A stretch of 64,000 nucleotides of DNA from Streptococcus sp. D7B5 (lineage in GTDB: Bacteria > Bacillota > Bacilli > Lactobacillales > Streptococcaceae): assembly GCF_029691405.1 (NCBI RefSeq), contig NZ_CP121467.1, forward strand, positions 496,001 through 560,000. Direction: 5' to 3'. Shown in pieces: positions 16,081 through 26,029 of this stretch. Both the position numbers and the translations under genes were made by a program. The notes under the pieces are model-generated. The model had not been told where the DNA came from. It made no database searches and saw only the letters and a program-made list of their open reading frames with translations. Position 1 is the first letter of the stretch, and every line of letters starts with the position of its first letter.

Positions 16081-16260
16081 ATTCTAAGTATCGAACAGTA
16101 TAATCACTTTAATATAAATTCAATTCTAAGTTTAGAATTGCATTTGTATATATTTTTTAGATCTATTCTAAGTCTATGACAGCTTTAAATTTTAATTTTT
16201 GAAGGATTCTAAAGCTAGAAGAGCTCAAAAATCACGAGAACTAAGCTATTCGAAGCTTAG
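16081..16260. repeat. Intergenic stretch with repeated ATTCTAAG words and two hairpins
   Basis: The 284 bp between the membrane-protein gene and the ClbS gene contain no gene. ATTCTAA occurs at about 16081, 16123, 16170 and 16207. Two good hairpins use the same word: CAATTCTAA-gt-TTAGAATTG (16121-16140) and CTAAGCT-attcga-AGCTTAG (16241-16260). No promoter is evident. Confidence 0.5.
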
Positions 16261-16293
16261 AAGAAGATTTTCCAACCTTCATAAACTCTTCAA

Positions 16294-16836
16294 TTAACGT
16301 TTCTTACAATTTTTCTGATGAGCTTTGAGTTTTTTCAGAGCCCAGTCATAGTGACTGGAGGTGCTACTGACAAAGTAGGAACCTAGACTTGTCCCACCCG
16401 TCCATTTATAGGTACCTTTTGTGAACAATTCGTCATTGCTGAAGCCTTCCATTAACTCTAAAACCTTTTTATGCGATTGATTGAGGAGTTTGGTCGCTTC
16501 TTCTACGGACGTTTTCTGATGCTTCTTCCAAATAGCGACATTCATTTCCCCATAAGTTTTCCAATTATAAGGTTCAGGGAGAAAAGTTCTTTCTTGACCT
16601 TTTTGATTAGAATGTACCCAAGTTAAAAGTAATTGCTGCCATTCATATAGATGGATCAAAACATCCCGTAGATTTTTATCTCTATTCCAGTGAGCTTCTT
16701 TTTTCTTTTGGTCTTTTGAAAAATCAAAAGGAGTCTGTAGCTCCTCTTCACTTAATTTAGATATAAAGTGATTGAGCTTTTCATAGTTTTCCTTAGAGGC
16801 TAACACTAGCTCCTCTTTCGTTTTTGGTCTAGGCAT
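16294..16836 (-). CDS. ClbS/DfsB family four-helix-bundle protein
   Basis: A 180-residue soluble protein of the DinB-like ClbS/DfsB (DUF1706) family. Typical parts are MPRPKTKEELVLASKENYEK at the start, RDVLIHLYEWQQLLLTW with the conserved HLYEWQ, LPEPYNWKTYGEMN, and the C-terminal SSTSSHYDWALKKLK. ClbS protects Escherichia coli from its own colibactin by hydrolysing it; most homologues have no known substrate. It sits in the accessory stretch with an immunity gene, in line with a resistance role, but that is inference. An extended -10 promoter lies upstream. Confidence 0.87.
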   Translation of the reverse strand: MPRPKTKEELVLASKENYEKLNHFISKLSEEELQTPFDFSKDQKKKEAHWNRDKNLRDVLIHLYEWQQLLLTWVHSNQKGQERTFLPEPYNWKTYGEMNVAIWKKHQKTSVEEATKLLNQSHKKVLELMEGFSNDELFTKGTYKWTGGTSLGSYFVSSTSSHYDWALKKLKAHQKNCKKR

Positions 16837-16884
16837 GGGAGTTCTCCCTTCATCTTCAACTAGAATAAGCTATTTTCTTACTTC

Positions 16885-16893
16885 ATTATACCA
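16885..16893 (-). promoter_or_regulatory. Extended -10 promoter of the ClbS gene
   Basis: TGgTATAAT on the minus strand, just after the preceding terminator. No clear -35 box. Confidence 0.6.
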
Positions 16894-16898
16894 TAATC

Positions 16899-16934
16899 AA
16901 AAAGCAGTTCTTCATTTTACGAAAAGCTGCTTTT
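16899..16934 (-). terminator. Terminator of the BtrH/C39-like gene
   Basis: AAAAGCAG and CTGCTTTTT form a stem around a long loop, with the T-run on the minus strand. Confidence 0.7.
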
Positions 16935-16962
16935 ACTAACTATTTTTTTATGCTTATAGTCA

Positions 16963-17877
16963 CTACTTTACATATAAATCTCTAAAACGACCATCCACTT
17001 CAGCCATCTGATAAAGCAAGTGGGCTAGTTCTTGATAATCTTCTTTTAAACATGAAAGATGGGCTTGGCTAAATAGAGTAGCCAATTCTTCTTTTAATCT
17101 TGCCCCTTTCGGATCATGATCTTTTAAGAACTTACTGAGATAGAGATTTCGAACAGCTGCAAGTTTAAAGCTAAAATACTGGTGCAGTTGTCTTTGCTCC
17201 GTATTTAAGCCGTTTTCAGCAACTACTTTTGCATAGCATTCCAACACACCACTTTGACCATTCAGATATCGGGTCTTCATAATCCTTGCTGTTTCTTGAT
17301 AGATTTCAGTCTGACTAGGACTCTTGACCTTCTTAAAATTTCCCCACATGGAGTAGGCTCCGCGCTTATAGTCAATAGCCTCTGCCTTCCATGCTTCTAG
17401 TATGTCATTAAAAGCAACCTTCATACAGGCAAAACCAGCTGGATCGTGCAAATAGAGGTACTGATCATCAATGTCATACACGGTTACAAAGTGATCCACA
17501 CCATAAAGGATTGTGTGATTGGGATTGTAGGTCAGATGGCCCATATCAAGAGGCCCCAGTACGACAGATCCATTGGACAGAAATGTTTCCAACTTTCCTT
17601 TAATCTCTTCCAAATCTACTTCCGCTCCATCTTTTAGATAGAAATCCTCATAGTCAAACCCTAGTATTTTTAAGGAATGGGAGATGGAAAGGTCTGGCAT
17701 TCCATTATCAAAGAATACTAGAGGGTGCTCCTCATCTTCCTTTACGATACTAGCGCCATTTCCCATCACCATAATTGCCTCTAAAAAATCTGCTTTAAAG
17801 TCATAACCATAGGTTTCTAGTGCCATTGCCAATGAATAGCTATAGCAAAGTGACACATCTCCAAAATACATCTGCAT
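16963..17877 (-). CDS. BtrH N-terminal/peptidase C39-like protein
   Basis: A 304-residue cytosolic protein with a papain-like first half. A conserved Cys lies near residue 11 in DVSLCYSYSLAMAL. A His is found in LYGVDHFVTVYDID, followed by YLYLHDPAG, the usual Cys-His-Asp order of C39-like and BtrH_N proteins. The second half (about 190-304) is helical. BtrH in butirosin synthesis transfers an acyl side chain from a carrier protein, so acyltransfer or peptide cleavage is possible; no carrier protein or peptide gene is nearby. The start at 17877 is chosen because AAGGAGG lies 7 bp before it; the ATG two codons upstream is 1 bp from the RBS. Confidence 0.7.
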   Translation of the reverse strand: MQMYFGDVSLCYSYSLAMALETYGYDFKADFLEAIMVMGNGASIVKEDEEHPLVFFDNGMPDLSISHSLKILGFDYEDFYLKDGAEVDLEEIKGKLETFLSNGSVVLGPLDMGHLTYNPNHTILYGVDHFVTVYDIDDQYLYLHDPAGFACMKVAFNDILEAWKAEAIDYKRGAYSMWGNFKKVKSPSQTEIYQETARIMKTRYLNGQSGVLECYAKVVAENGLNTEQRQLHQYFSFKLAAVRNLYLSKFLKDHDPKGARLKEELATLFSQAHLSCLKEDYQELAHLLYQMAEVDGRFRDLYVK

Positions 17878-17997
17878 ATTCATGCCTCCTTATCTTCTAT
17901 GGGACTATTATACCGAGAAAACTATTCTCATGCCCCATAAAATCCAAACAAAAAATAGGGCATGTTTGCTTTACGGACATGAATTTCCACAATAAAA

Positions 17998-18027
17998 GAC
18001 TCTGTAAAAGATATCTTCTACAGAGTT
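17998..18027 (-). terminator. Terminator of the AraC-family regulator gene
   Basis: ACTCTGTA and TACAGAGT form a stem around a 12-nt loop, followed on the minus strand by CTTTTATT. Confidence 0.75.
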
Positions 18028-18061
18028 AGTTTTGCATCTTTATAAAATATCAGAAAATTAT

Positions 18062-18898
18062 CTAGTCCTTGATCACTGGTATCCAGAGTTCCATTTGATA
18101 GTCTGGTGACGACATGTCGCCTTCGGAATAGACTTCAAAATCTGGAGCACCTGAATGACGATAGCCAGTTTCGGGGAAAAAAATCTCTAGAACATATTTC
18201 CAAGCATGGTGAATGCTTTCTGGTATTGGGCCTTTGACTGGTACGATAGCATATTCAGCTTCTGCGATTTCTTTGATTGATAGACCCAGTTCTTCTGCTT
18301 TAGCTTTATCCGTCACATCATAGGCAGCTATATAGTTGATAATTTCGCCTTCTTTGACATCCGAGCAGACACCGAGAGATTGGCCACTGCCCAGACTTTC
18401 TAGGCTTTCTAAGCTGTGATGAGCATAGAGATACTCCCAAGCAGACGGGCATTTGCTATTGTCAATAGCTTCCAATAGGACGCCTGCCACGGTAAATACA
18501 GGCTTCTTTTGAATCTTGATATCCATGTTCTTTCCTCCTGTGATTTTTAAGGATAATTGAAGCTTAGGAAAGACCCGATAAGGTTTTCCATTTCGAACTT
18601 CTGAGGGAGTTTCCCCATGGAATTTCTTAAAGGCTGAGCTGAAGGCATCAGAAGACTCATAGCCGTATTTCAGTGCTATATCAATGACTTTCTCAGTGCT
18701 TCCCCTCAAGTCTGTCACTGCTTCTGACAGCCTGCGATTGCGCAAGTATTCTGCTAATGTCATATCTGCCAGGATAGAAAATAGCCTGCTAAAGAGAGGG
18801 TAAGAATAGCCCGATAGCTGCTGAAATCTTTTCATATCCACTTCTCCAGTCAGTTGCTGCTCCAAATAATCCATGGTTTGATTGAATTGATGCATCAT
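18062..18898 (-). CDS. AraC family regulator with GyrI-like effector domain
   Basis: A 278-residue transcription regulator. Residues 1-105 form a double helix-turn-helix of AraC type, with the second helix motif ALKYGYESSDAFSSAFKKFHG. Residues 124-278 form a GyrI-like (SOUL/BmrR C-domain) ligand-binding fold, starting MDIKIQKKPVFTVAGV and ending YQMELWIPV. Such proteins sense small hydrophobic or cationic compounds and control efflux or detoxification genes. No clear target lies beside it; the C39-like gene downstream is separated by a terminator. The upstream region holds copy C of the palindromic repeat. Confidence 0.88.
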   Translation of the reverse strand: MMHQFNQTMDYLEQQLTGEVDMKRFQQLSGYSYPLFSRLFSILADMTLAEYLRNRRLSEAVTDLRGSTEKVIDIALKYGYESSDAFSSAFKKFHGETPSEVRNGKPYRVFPKLQLSLKITGGKNMDIKIQKKPVFTVAGVLLEAIDNSKCPSAWEYLYAHHSLESLESLGSGQSLGVCSDVKEGEIINYIAAYDVTDKAKAEELGLSIKEIAEAEYAIVPVKGPIPESIHHAWKYVLEIFFPETGYRHSGAPDFEVYSEGDMSSPDYQMELWIPVIKD

Positions 18899-18930
18899 AT
18901 TCTTCTTTTCTTACCTCCATAAGATACAAA

Positions 18931-19032
18931 GGTCGTTAAAAGCAAAGTGAAAATTGGAAAATTATCGCTGGTTCTTCTGATTCTAGGTAATTTCTTCTTT
19001 TTCGCATAGCTTTTAGTCCGTGTTCAATTCTA
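18931..19032. repeat. Palindromic repeat element, copy C
   Basis: About 100 bp that align with copy B (6787-6886) from end to end. Both share TTAAAAGC/GTAAAAAGC near the left end, a central TCGCTGGTTCTTCTGATTC region in place of the GGCTTC hairpin, and the right end GCTTTTAGTCCGTGTTCAAT. The outer arms still pair, while the inner hairpin is degraded. It sits 33 bp upstream of the AraC-type gene. Confidence 0.65.
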
Positions 19033-19100
19033 TCTATATTCTAACAAATACAAGATATTTCCACCCTAGAATCTTTGGACAAGATTTAAAGGTGTAAATT

Positions 19101-19595
19101 CTATAACTTATCTTTTAATTTCTCAACAAAGAGATAGGCTGCAGGGCAGGTCAAGGTATTCTTAATTGTCAAATGATTAATTTGATGGATTTTTTTACGA
19201 TCTGTATGGGGGAATTCACGACAGGCCTTGGGACGAACGTCGTAGATTGAGCAGAGATTATCTCCTCCTAGAAAGGGGCAAGGCATGGATTTGAAAACCT
19301 TATCACCATCTTCATCTACCTGCAGAAACTCCGCTTCAAAAGCTGGTAATTTCATCTTAAAGTACTTAGCAATACTGGTAATATCGGCTTCCTTAAAGTC
19401 AGGCCCCAATGTCTTGCAACAGTTAGCACAGGCAGTACAATCAATCTCATCAAAAACTTCTTGGTGAATCTGCTGTGCAATCTTATCTAGATTCTTTGGT
19501 GGTTTTTTCTTTAGATTAGCTAACACTTTGCGGTGCTCCTTCTGCTTTTGCAGTGCTAGTTGGTGGTAATACTCGATATCAATCTCTTTAGACAT
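19101..19595 (-). CDS. YkgJ family cysteine-cluster protein
   Basis: A 164-residue protein with the Cys pattern of the YkgJ (UPF0153) family: CTACANCCKTLG, MPCPFLGGDNLCSIY and RPKACREFP, eight or so cysteines that probably bind zinc or an iron-sulfur cluster. A charged helical N-terminus (residues 1-45) precedes it. The function is unknown. It is a single gene with its own extended -10 promoter. Confidence 0.85.
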   Translation of the reverse strand: MSKEIDIEYYHQLALQKQKEHRKVLANLKKKPPKNLDKIAQQIHQEVFDEIDCTACANCCKTLGPDFKEADITSIAKYFKMKLPAFEAEFLQVDEDGDKVFKSMPCPFLGGDNLCSIYDVRPKACREFPHTDRKKIHQINHLTIKNTLTCPAAYLFVEKLKDKL

Positions 19596-19625
19596 AATTT
19601 CTTCCTAATACAAGTGTTTTTGTTT

Positions 19626-19634
19626 ATTATACCA
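19626..19634 (-). promoter_or_regulatory. Extended -10 promoter of the YkgJ gene
   Basis: TGgTATAAT on the minus strand, 31 bp before the start. Confidence 0.6.
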
Positions 19635-19666
19635 TAAACTCTGCTCTTTTCTTATCCCCTTGAACA

Positions 19667-19702
19667 GAAAAAAGCCCTTCGGATAAAATCCGAGGGGCTT
19701 AA
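19667..19702 (-). terminator. Terminator of eno
   Basis: AAGCCC-t-TCGGAT pairs with ATCCGA-g-GGGCTT and is followed on the minus strand by TTTTTCTG. Confidence 0.9.
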
Positions 19703-19721
19703 AACGTTGTTAAATCAACGA

Positions 19722-21029
<1,308 letters not shown>

Positions 21030-21063
21030 TTACTCTCCTTTGAGTTAAATTTTTTACACCTCT

Positions 21064-21092
21064 ATGATACCTTAAAAACAAGCGTTTTTCAA
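21064..21092 (-). promoter_or_regulatory. eno promoter
   Basis: On the minus strand, TTGAAA (21087-21092), 17 bp, TATCAT (21064-21069). RBS AAGGAG before the ATG. Confidence 0.8.
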
Positions 21093-21133
21093 GAAAAAAC
21101 GTTATCTTTGTGCAAATTTTCCTTAACTTTATA

Positions 21134-21149
21134 AAGTAATCGCTTTCTT
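21134..21149. promoter_or_regulatory. cre-like site between eno and the DUF1694 gene
   Basis: On the minus strand, AAGAAAGCGATTACTT fits the CcpA-binding consensus TGWAANCGNTNWCA at most positions. It lies upstream of the eno -35 box (where CcpA usually activates) and upstream of the divergent promoter. Confidence 0.5.
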
Positions 21150-21173
21150 TTGTCTGTTTTCATGCGATTTTTG

Positions 21174-21189
21174 TGATATACTGTTTTTA
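21174..21189 (+). promoter_or_regulatory. Extended -10 promoter giving a leaderless transcript
   Basis: TGaTATACT (TATACT 21177-21182) is followed by only six bases before ATG 21189. A start seven bases after the -10 box falls on the A of the start codon, and there is no RBS in the gap. Confidence 0.65.
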
Positions 21190-21635
21190 TGACAGATTTA
21201 TCAAAACAACTACTAGAAAAAGCTCATGGTGGGCCGAAATTAAACCCAGATGAACAACGCCGCTATCTCGGAACTTTTGAGGAAAGAGTTCTTGGCTACG
21301 CTGATATCAGTACTGCCAATAGTCCTGAATTAGAACATGGATTTTTCTCTATTTTAGAAAGTTTTCAAGAAAAGGTAGAGGCACTTTTTGTGAAGATCTC
21401 TCCAAATATAGAGTTTGACAAACAGGTATTTTACTTAAAACAAGCAAAGGAAAGCAACTGCCAGGCGACTATTGTTTCAGATGATCATATCACCTCTCCT
21501 TTCGGCCTTGTCATTCACACGAACAAACCTGTTCAAGTAGATGAAAAAGACCTTAGACTTGCATTCTCGAATCTCTGGGAGGAGAAAAAGACAGAAACTC
21601 CTAAAAAATCAATCTGGAAAAAATGGTTAGGTTAA
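21189..21635 (+). CDS. DUF1694 (YueI family) protein, probably leaderless
   Basis: A 148-residue soluble protein of the YueI/DUF1694 family: [14 protein letters not shown] near residue 30, FEERV-type opening, a middle ribosomal-L30e-like fold, and a basic end ([10 protein letters not shown]). The function is unknown; homologues are found across streptococci and bacilli. The start ATG is six bases from a -10 box without RBS. It is divergent from eno. Its stop codon overlaps that of the glycerate kinase gene on the other strand by four bases (TTAA). Confidence 0.87.
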   Translation: MTDLSKQLLEKAHGGPKLNPDEQRRYLGTFEERVLGYADISTANSPELEHGFFSILESFQEKVEALFVKISPNIEFDKQVFYLKQAKESNCQATIVSDDHITSPFGLVIHTNKPVQVDEKDLRLAFSNLWEEKKTETPKKSIWKKWLG

Positions 21636-22747
21636 TCCTTCCTCATATTTAATAAATGACCGATATTAGTAGCTGTGTGCTCCAAATAGAGACTTGCATT
21701 CTTCAAACTATTCTCTAAAGGTTCACTTTTCTCTAAAATGGAAAATGCTGCTTGTATATTTTCAAATGGTAGGGGAGGCAAATCGTCAGCAAGACTACCA
21801 CAAATAGCAATAACTGGAACTCTGTTAGGGGTTCTTTTTGCTACACCGATAGGAGCTTTCCCAGCGAAGCTTTGACTATCCAGTCTGCCCTCTCCAACAA
21901 TAACCAAGTCGGCATCTGAAACTTTCTTGTCAAAGTCTATCAAATCCAAGCAAGTATCAATTCCAGATACGATACAGGCCTCAGCAAAAGCACATAGCCC
22001 AGCAGCAATACCCCCACCTGCCCCTGCTCCTTTAAGAGAGAGGGTTGATGGTGAAAATTTTTCATAGAACCGCTGTATAGCCAAATCTACTGTCTCAAAC
22101 AAAGCAGGATTCAAGCCCTTTTGTTTTCCAAATGTATAGGTCGCCCCTTGATGACCACATAAAAGGCTCACGACATCTGCTAAAATGCGGATTTTCACAT
22201 CTTCAGGAATCCTATACAACTTGCTATTTGAAACTGACTCAAACTCAAGCAAAGTCTGACCGCAAGCTGGCAATTCCTTTCCATTCTTATCATAAAAACG
22301 ATAACCTAAACCCGCAGCAATGCCTATCCCACCGTCATTACTTGCCGTACCACCAACTCCGATATAGATTTCTTTCATCCCTTGATCAACGAGATGGCGA
22401 ATCAACTCTCCGATACCTCTGGTTTGGATATGGAGAGGGTTTCGTTTCTCCTGCGGAATCTTCCCAAGACCAACCAAGTCAGCAACTTCAAAGAGCGCTA
22501 TTTGACCTTTTTGAAAGTAGCGCATTGATTCTTTTTGGCCAAAAGGTCCAGTCACCTCTTGCCATTTTTCTTCTAGGTCAAGAGAATGTCGAATAGCATC
22601 TACAGTTCCTTCCCCACCATCACCTACAGGGCAAAGCAGACATTCTACATCTGCTATCGATTTTTGGAAGCCCCTTTCTATAGCTTGAGCGACCTCTTCT
22701 GCCGTCAAACTTTCTTTAAAAGAATCGGGTGCAATTACAATTTTCAT
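21632..22747 (-). CDS. Glycerate kinase
   Basis: A 371-residue glycerate kinase of the GarK/GlxK family, which phosphorylates D-glycerate with ATP and so feeds glycolysis. Family parts are [16 protein letters not shown] at the start, [43 protein letters not shown] and [14 protein letters not shown]. Whether 2-phospho- or 3-phosphoglycerate is made is not visible. It is 9 bp behind serB and likely co-transcribed, with glycerate and serine metabolism side by side. Confidence 0.93.
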   Translation of the reverse strand: MKIVIAPDSFKESLTAEEVAQAIERGFQKSIADVECLLCPVGDGGEGTVDAIRHSLDLEEKWQEVTGPFGQKESMRYFQKGQIALFEVADLVGLGKIPQEKRNPLHIQTRGIGELIRHLVDQGMKEIYIGVGGTASNDGGIGIAAGLGYRFYDKNGKELPACGQTLLEFESVSNSKLYRIPEDVKIRILADVVSLLCGHQGATYTFGKQKGLNPALFETVDLAIQRFYEKFSPSTLSLKGAGAGGGIAAGLCAFAEACIVSGIDTCLDLIDFDKKVSDADLVIVGEGRLDSQSFAGKAPIGVAKRTPNRVPVIAICGSLADDLPPLPFENIQAAFSILEKSEPLENSLKNASLYLEHTATNIGHLLNMRKD

Positions 22748-22756
22748 AGTTCCCTC

Positions 22757-23401
22757 TCATTCTAAGAAATCAATCAAAGGTAGAACTTCTAAAAAATCCC
22801 TCGTATCTACATGACAAGCTATCTCGGATTTTACGACCTCTTTGGAACAAAAGGCTATACCGTAACCTGCTGAATTTAACATCAAGAGGTCATTGGCACC
22901 ATCACCGATAGCAATCGTTCTTTCTTTGGGAAGTCCTAATTCCTTTCTCCATTTCTCAAGAGTGGCTTGTTTTTCTTGAGCTGTCACAATTTCACCAACT
23001 AGTCGACCTGTTAAAAAACCGTCTTTGACTTCTAACTGGTTGGCGGAGAGATAGGAAATACCAAGGGATTTTGCTAATCTCTTAACTATTGGTGCAAATC
23101 CACCAGACACTAGACCGACTAGAATACCCTTCTTTTGAAGTATGGAGATAAATTCTTGAGCATTCTTAGACAGATGAATGGATTTGAAAACAGTATCAAA
23201 GACTGAAATCGGAAGACCTTCTAACAAAGCCACTCTCGCTCGTAAACTCCTTTCAAAGTCCAGTTCACCTCGCATTGCCTGGCTTGTGATCTGCGATATT
23301 TCTTCTTCGCAACCTGCTTCTTTTCCTAAAAGATCAATCACCTCTTCTGCTATCAGGGTGCCGTCAACGTCCATGACACACAAGCCTTTTTCTTGAGACA
23401 T
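22757..23401 (-). CDS. serB: Phosphoserine phosphatase
   Basis: A 214-residue HAD phosphatase that makes serine from O-phosphoserine. Motif I is DVDGT (Asp11, Asp13), motif II is VSGGFAPIV, the lysine is in the EKQATLEKW region, and motif IV is IGDGANDLLML. The cap resembles SerB. It is shorter than E. coli SerB because it lacks the N-terminal ACT-like extension. It lies upstream of the glycerate kinase gene and behind the glgA terminator. Confidence 0.9.
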   Translation of the reverse strand: MSQEKGLCVMDVDGTLIAEEVIDLLGKEAGCEEEISQITSQAMRGELDFERSLRARVALLEGLPISVFDTVFKSIHLSKNAQEFISILQKKGILVGLVSGGFAPIVKRLAKSLGISYLSANQLEVKDGFLTGRLVGEIVTAQEKQATLEKWRKELGLPKERTIAIGDGANDLLMLNSAGYGIAFCSKEVVKSEIACHVDTRDFLEVLPLIDFLE

Positions 23402-23425
23402 AAGCTTTCCTTTCTAAACAGCCCA

Positions 23426-23454
23426 AAAATCGTATGAAAGAATCATACGATTTT
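23426..23454 (-). terminator. Terminator of the glg operon
   Basis: AAAATCGTATGA pairs with TCATACGATTTT around a short loop, with T-rich sequence on the minus strand, directly behind glgA. Confidence 0.8.
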
Positions 23455-23459
23455 ATCTA

Positions 23460-24893
23460 TTAGTTGACTAAACTATGGTACAAGTCCAGGTAAGATTTGC
23501 AGGCTGTATCCCATGAGAAATCACATTCCATAGCTTGTTTTTGTAGATTTCTCCAAACTTCCGGCTGGTACTTATAAACATCCAAGGCTGTTTGGAAACT
23601 CCAGTTAAGCCAGTATGGTGTTAAATTATCAAAGCTAAATCCAGTTCCAGTTCCTTCTATCGGATTGAAGGATTGAACAGTGTCACGCAAGCCACCCACT
23701 TCATGAACCAGTGGTAGAGTTCCATAGCGCATCGCCATCATTTGAGACAAACCACATGGCTCAAAACGACTTGGCATGAGGAAGAGGTCACAAGCTGCGT
23801 AGATTTCTTGAGCAAGTTTGACATCAAAAGTGATATTTGCTGATAGCTTGTCTGGATAGACTTGCGCAAACCAGGAGAAGGAATGTTCAAAAGCAGGATC
23901 TCCTGTTCCTAAAAGGACTATTTGAACGTCCTCCTGTAAGAAACGATGCAAGCTTTCTACCACAACATCAAAACCTTTTTGGCGTGTCAATCGAGAGACA
24001 ATCCCAACTAGAGGAACATCTGCTCGCACTGGTAACCCAACTCTCTCTTGCAATTTTGCTTTGTTTTGAGCTTTTCCAGACAAATCTTCCTTATCAAAAT
24101 GATAGTCTAAAAGTGGGTCTGTTTGAGGATTATAAAGATCTGCGTCAATACCATTAACTATACCTGAAACCTTACCTGACTCCATCCGAAGAATCTGATC
24201 CAAACCGCAACCAAACTGACTGGTCATAATCTCGTGCGCATAGCTAGGGGAAACGGTTGAGACACGATCCGCGTAGAGAATACCAGCTTTCATCCAATTG
24301 AGACAATCATTCCAGCGAAGGGTGCCATCAGCATAGCGTTCAAACCCAACACCGAACAAATCCCACAACATTCCTTCAGAAAATTGACCTTGGAATTCCA
24401 AATTGTGAATGGTTAAAACGGTTCTGATACCTTGATATGCCTGAATCCAATGGTACTTTTCTTTTAACAAGAAGGGAATCATGGCTGTGTGGTAATCATG
24501 AATATGGAGAAGGTCAGGGATAAAGCCGATGCGTTCCATGGCTTCAAGAGCAGCCAGTTGGAAAAAGGCGAAGCGTTCACCGTCGTCAAAATCACCATAC
24601 ACATGACCACGGAAGAAATAATACTGATTATCAATGAAGTAGAAGGTTACGCCATTCAAAACCGTCTTCTTAATACCACAGTACTGTCTACGCCATCCTA
24701 CACTAACTTCAAAGTGAAGAACATCCTCTATCTGGTCACCGAACTTAGCTTCTACCATATCATAATAAGGTAAGAAAACTGCAACTTCGTGCCCCGCTTT
24801 TACAAGTGATTTGGGAAGTGCACCAATGACATCGCCCAAACCACCTGTTTTTGAAAAGGGTGCTCCTTCTGCCGCTACAAATAAAATTTTCAT
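23460..24893 (-). CDS. glgA: Glycogen synthase (ADP-glucose)
   Basis: A 477-residue GT5 glycosyltransferase that extends alpha-1,4-glucan chains from ADP-glucose. The ADP-glucose motif is KTGGLGDV (residues 15-22). The C-terminal Rossmann domain has [11 protein letters not shown] and the acceptor loop FEPCGLSQM. It is the last gene of glgB-glgC-glgD-glgA, overlapping glgD by four bases (ATGA), which suggests coupled translation. The terminator follows. Confidence 0.96.
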   Translation of the reverse strand: MKILFVAAEGAPFSKTGGLGDVIGALPKSLVKAGHEVAVFLPYYDMVEAKFGDQIEDVLHFEVSVGWRRQYCGIKKTVLNGVTFYFIDNQYYFFRGHVYGDFDDGERFAFFQLAALEAMERIGFIPDLLHIHDYHTAMIPFLLKEKYHWIQAYQGIRTVLTIHNLEFQGQFSEGMLWDLFGVGFERYADGTLRWNDCLNWMKAGILYADRVSTVSPSYAHEIMTSQFGCGLDQILRMESGKVSGIVNGIDADLYNPQTDPLLDYHFDKEDLSGKAQNKAKLQERVGLPVRADVPLVGIVSRLTRQKGFDVVVESLHRFLQEDVQIVLLGTGDPAFEHSFSWFAQVYPDKLSANITFDVKLAQEIYAACDLFLMPSRFEPCGLSQMMAMRYGTLPLVHEVGGLRDTVQSFNPIEGTGTGFSFDNLTPYWLNWSFQTALDVYKYQPEVWRNLQKQAMECDFSWDTACKSYLDLYHSLVN

Positions 24894-26029
24894 GAATAAA
24901 TGTCCTCTGTTACTGTTTCACCCTTCTTAACTACAACTGGATGTTCTGCTGTGCCTCGAATGACAACACCGTCCGCAACTTCAACTCCTTTGTCTAGGAT
25001 GGCATATTCAACTTGGGCACCTTGACCAATCACAACTCGAGGGAATAGAATGCTGTCCTTCACCACACTATCTTTGTGAACATAAATGTTACGAGATAGG
25101 ACTGACTGAACTACTTCACCCTCAATGATACTACCAGAAGCAAACTGAGAACTTCTTACTTTTGAAGTATTCGCATAGTAGGTTGGTTCTTCATTCTTAA
25201 CTTTTGTATAAATCTTTTGATTTGGTGAGAAAAGAGAGTAGAATTTTTTAGATTCAAGCATATCGATGTTTGCTTGATAATAGGACTGAACAGAATGAAT
25301 GTTCGCTAAGTAGCCTGTGTATTCGTAAGCAAAAGCTCCTTCTTTTGCAGCTAAATCACGAAGAACATAGCGTAACTTTTCAGGATATTCTTTCTGAGCT
25401 TCTTCTTCAAGTCGTTCAATCAACCAAGGAGTATCCACAACAAAGATATCTGTAGACATGTTGAAGAGTTCATCCGTAGATTTGTTATCAAAGAGTTTGT
25501 GCGAACGAACATGGTCAGTTTCATCAATTTCTAAGATAGCATTCACATCTGAAATGTCTTTCTTCGGAAGTTTCTTATATACAACTGTGATCGGACCATT
25601 TGTTGTATTGTGTAGGTGGAAGACTTGATTCAAGTCAATATTCACCAGCACATCGCAGTTAATCGAAACGGTTTGGTTTGAACCTGAACGTCTCAAGTAG
25701 GTGAGAAGCTGTTGGTAATACTCTTTTCCAACTGTACTGCTTTCAACACGAGTATTGTAAATTCCTAGATAGTAGTGACTTAGAAGGGTTGACAAGCCCC
25801 ACTCACGACCTGAACGGATATGGTCGAAAACTGAGCTGATATTATCTTGTTGGAAAATACCAAAGATACTACGAACACCTGCATTTGCAAGACTGGAAAG
25901 GGGGAAGTCAATCAAACGGTATTTCCCACCGAAAGGCAAGCTAGCCACCGGACGGTGTTCTGTTAACGTTGACATATCATGAAAACCAACTGTGTTTCCT
26001 AAAATGGCTGAATATTTATCAATCTTCAT
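24890..26029 (-). CDS. glgD: Glucose-1-phosphate adenylyltransferase, GlgD subunit
   Basis: A 379-residue homologue of GlgC with a nucleotidyltransferase-like N-terminus and a left-handed beta-helix end. It lacks the GGxGTRL loop (here [13 protein letters not shown]), so it is likely non-catalytic or regulatory. In Gram-positive bacteria GlgC and GlgD form a hetero-oligomer in which GlgD raises GlgC activity. It overlaps the end of glgC by 11 bp. Confidence 0.94.
   Translation of the reverse strand: MKIDKYSAILGNTVGFHDMSTLTEHRPVASLPFGGKYRLIDFPLSSLANAGVRSIFGIFQQDNISSVFDHIRSGREWGLSTLLSHYYLGIYNTRVESSTVGKEYYQQLLTYLRRSGSNQTVSINCDVLVNIDLNQVFHLHNTTNGPITVVYKKLPKKDISDVNAILEIDETDHVRSHKLFDNKSTDELFNMSTDIFVVDTPWLIERLEEEAQKEYPEKLRYVLRDLAAKEGAFAYEYTGYLANIHSVQSYYQANIDMLESKKFYSLFSPNQKIYTKVKNEEPTYYANTSKVRSSQFASGSIIEGEVVQSVLSRNIYVHKDSVVKDSILFPRVVIGQGAQVEYAILDKGVEVADGVVIRGTAEHPVVVKKGETVTEDIYS

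Noticed and set aside
24890-26029. glgD as a degenerated duplicate of glgC
   Set aside because: The glgC-glgD pair is normal in Gram-positive bacteria and the gene is intact with tight overlaps, so it is a functional partner.
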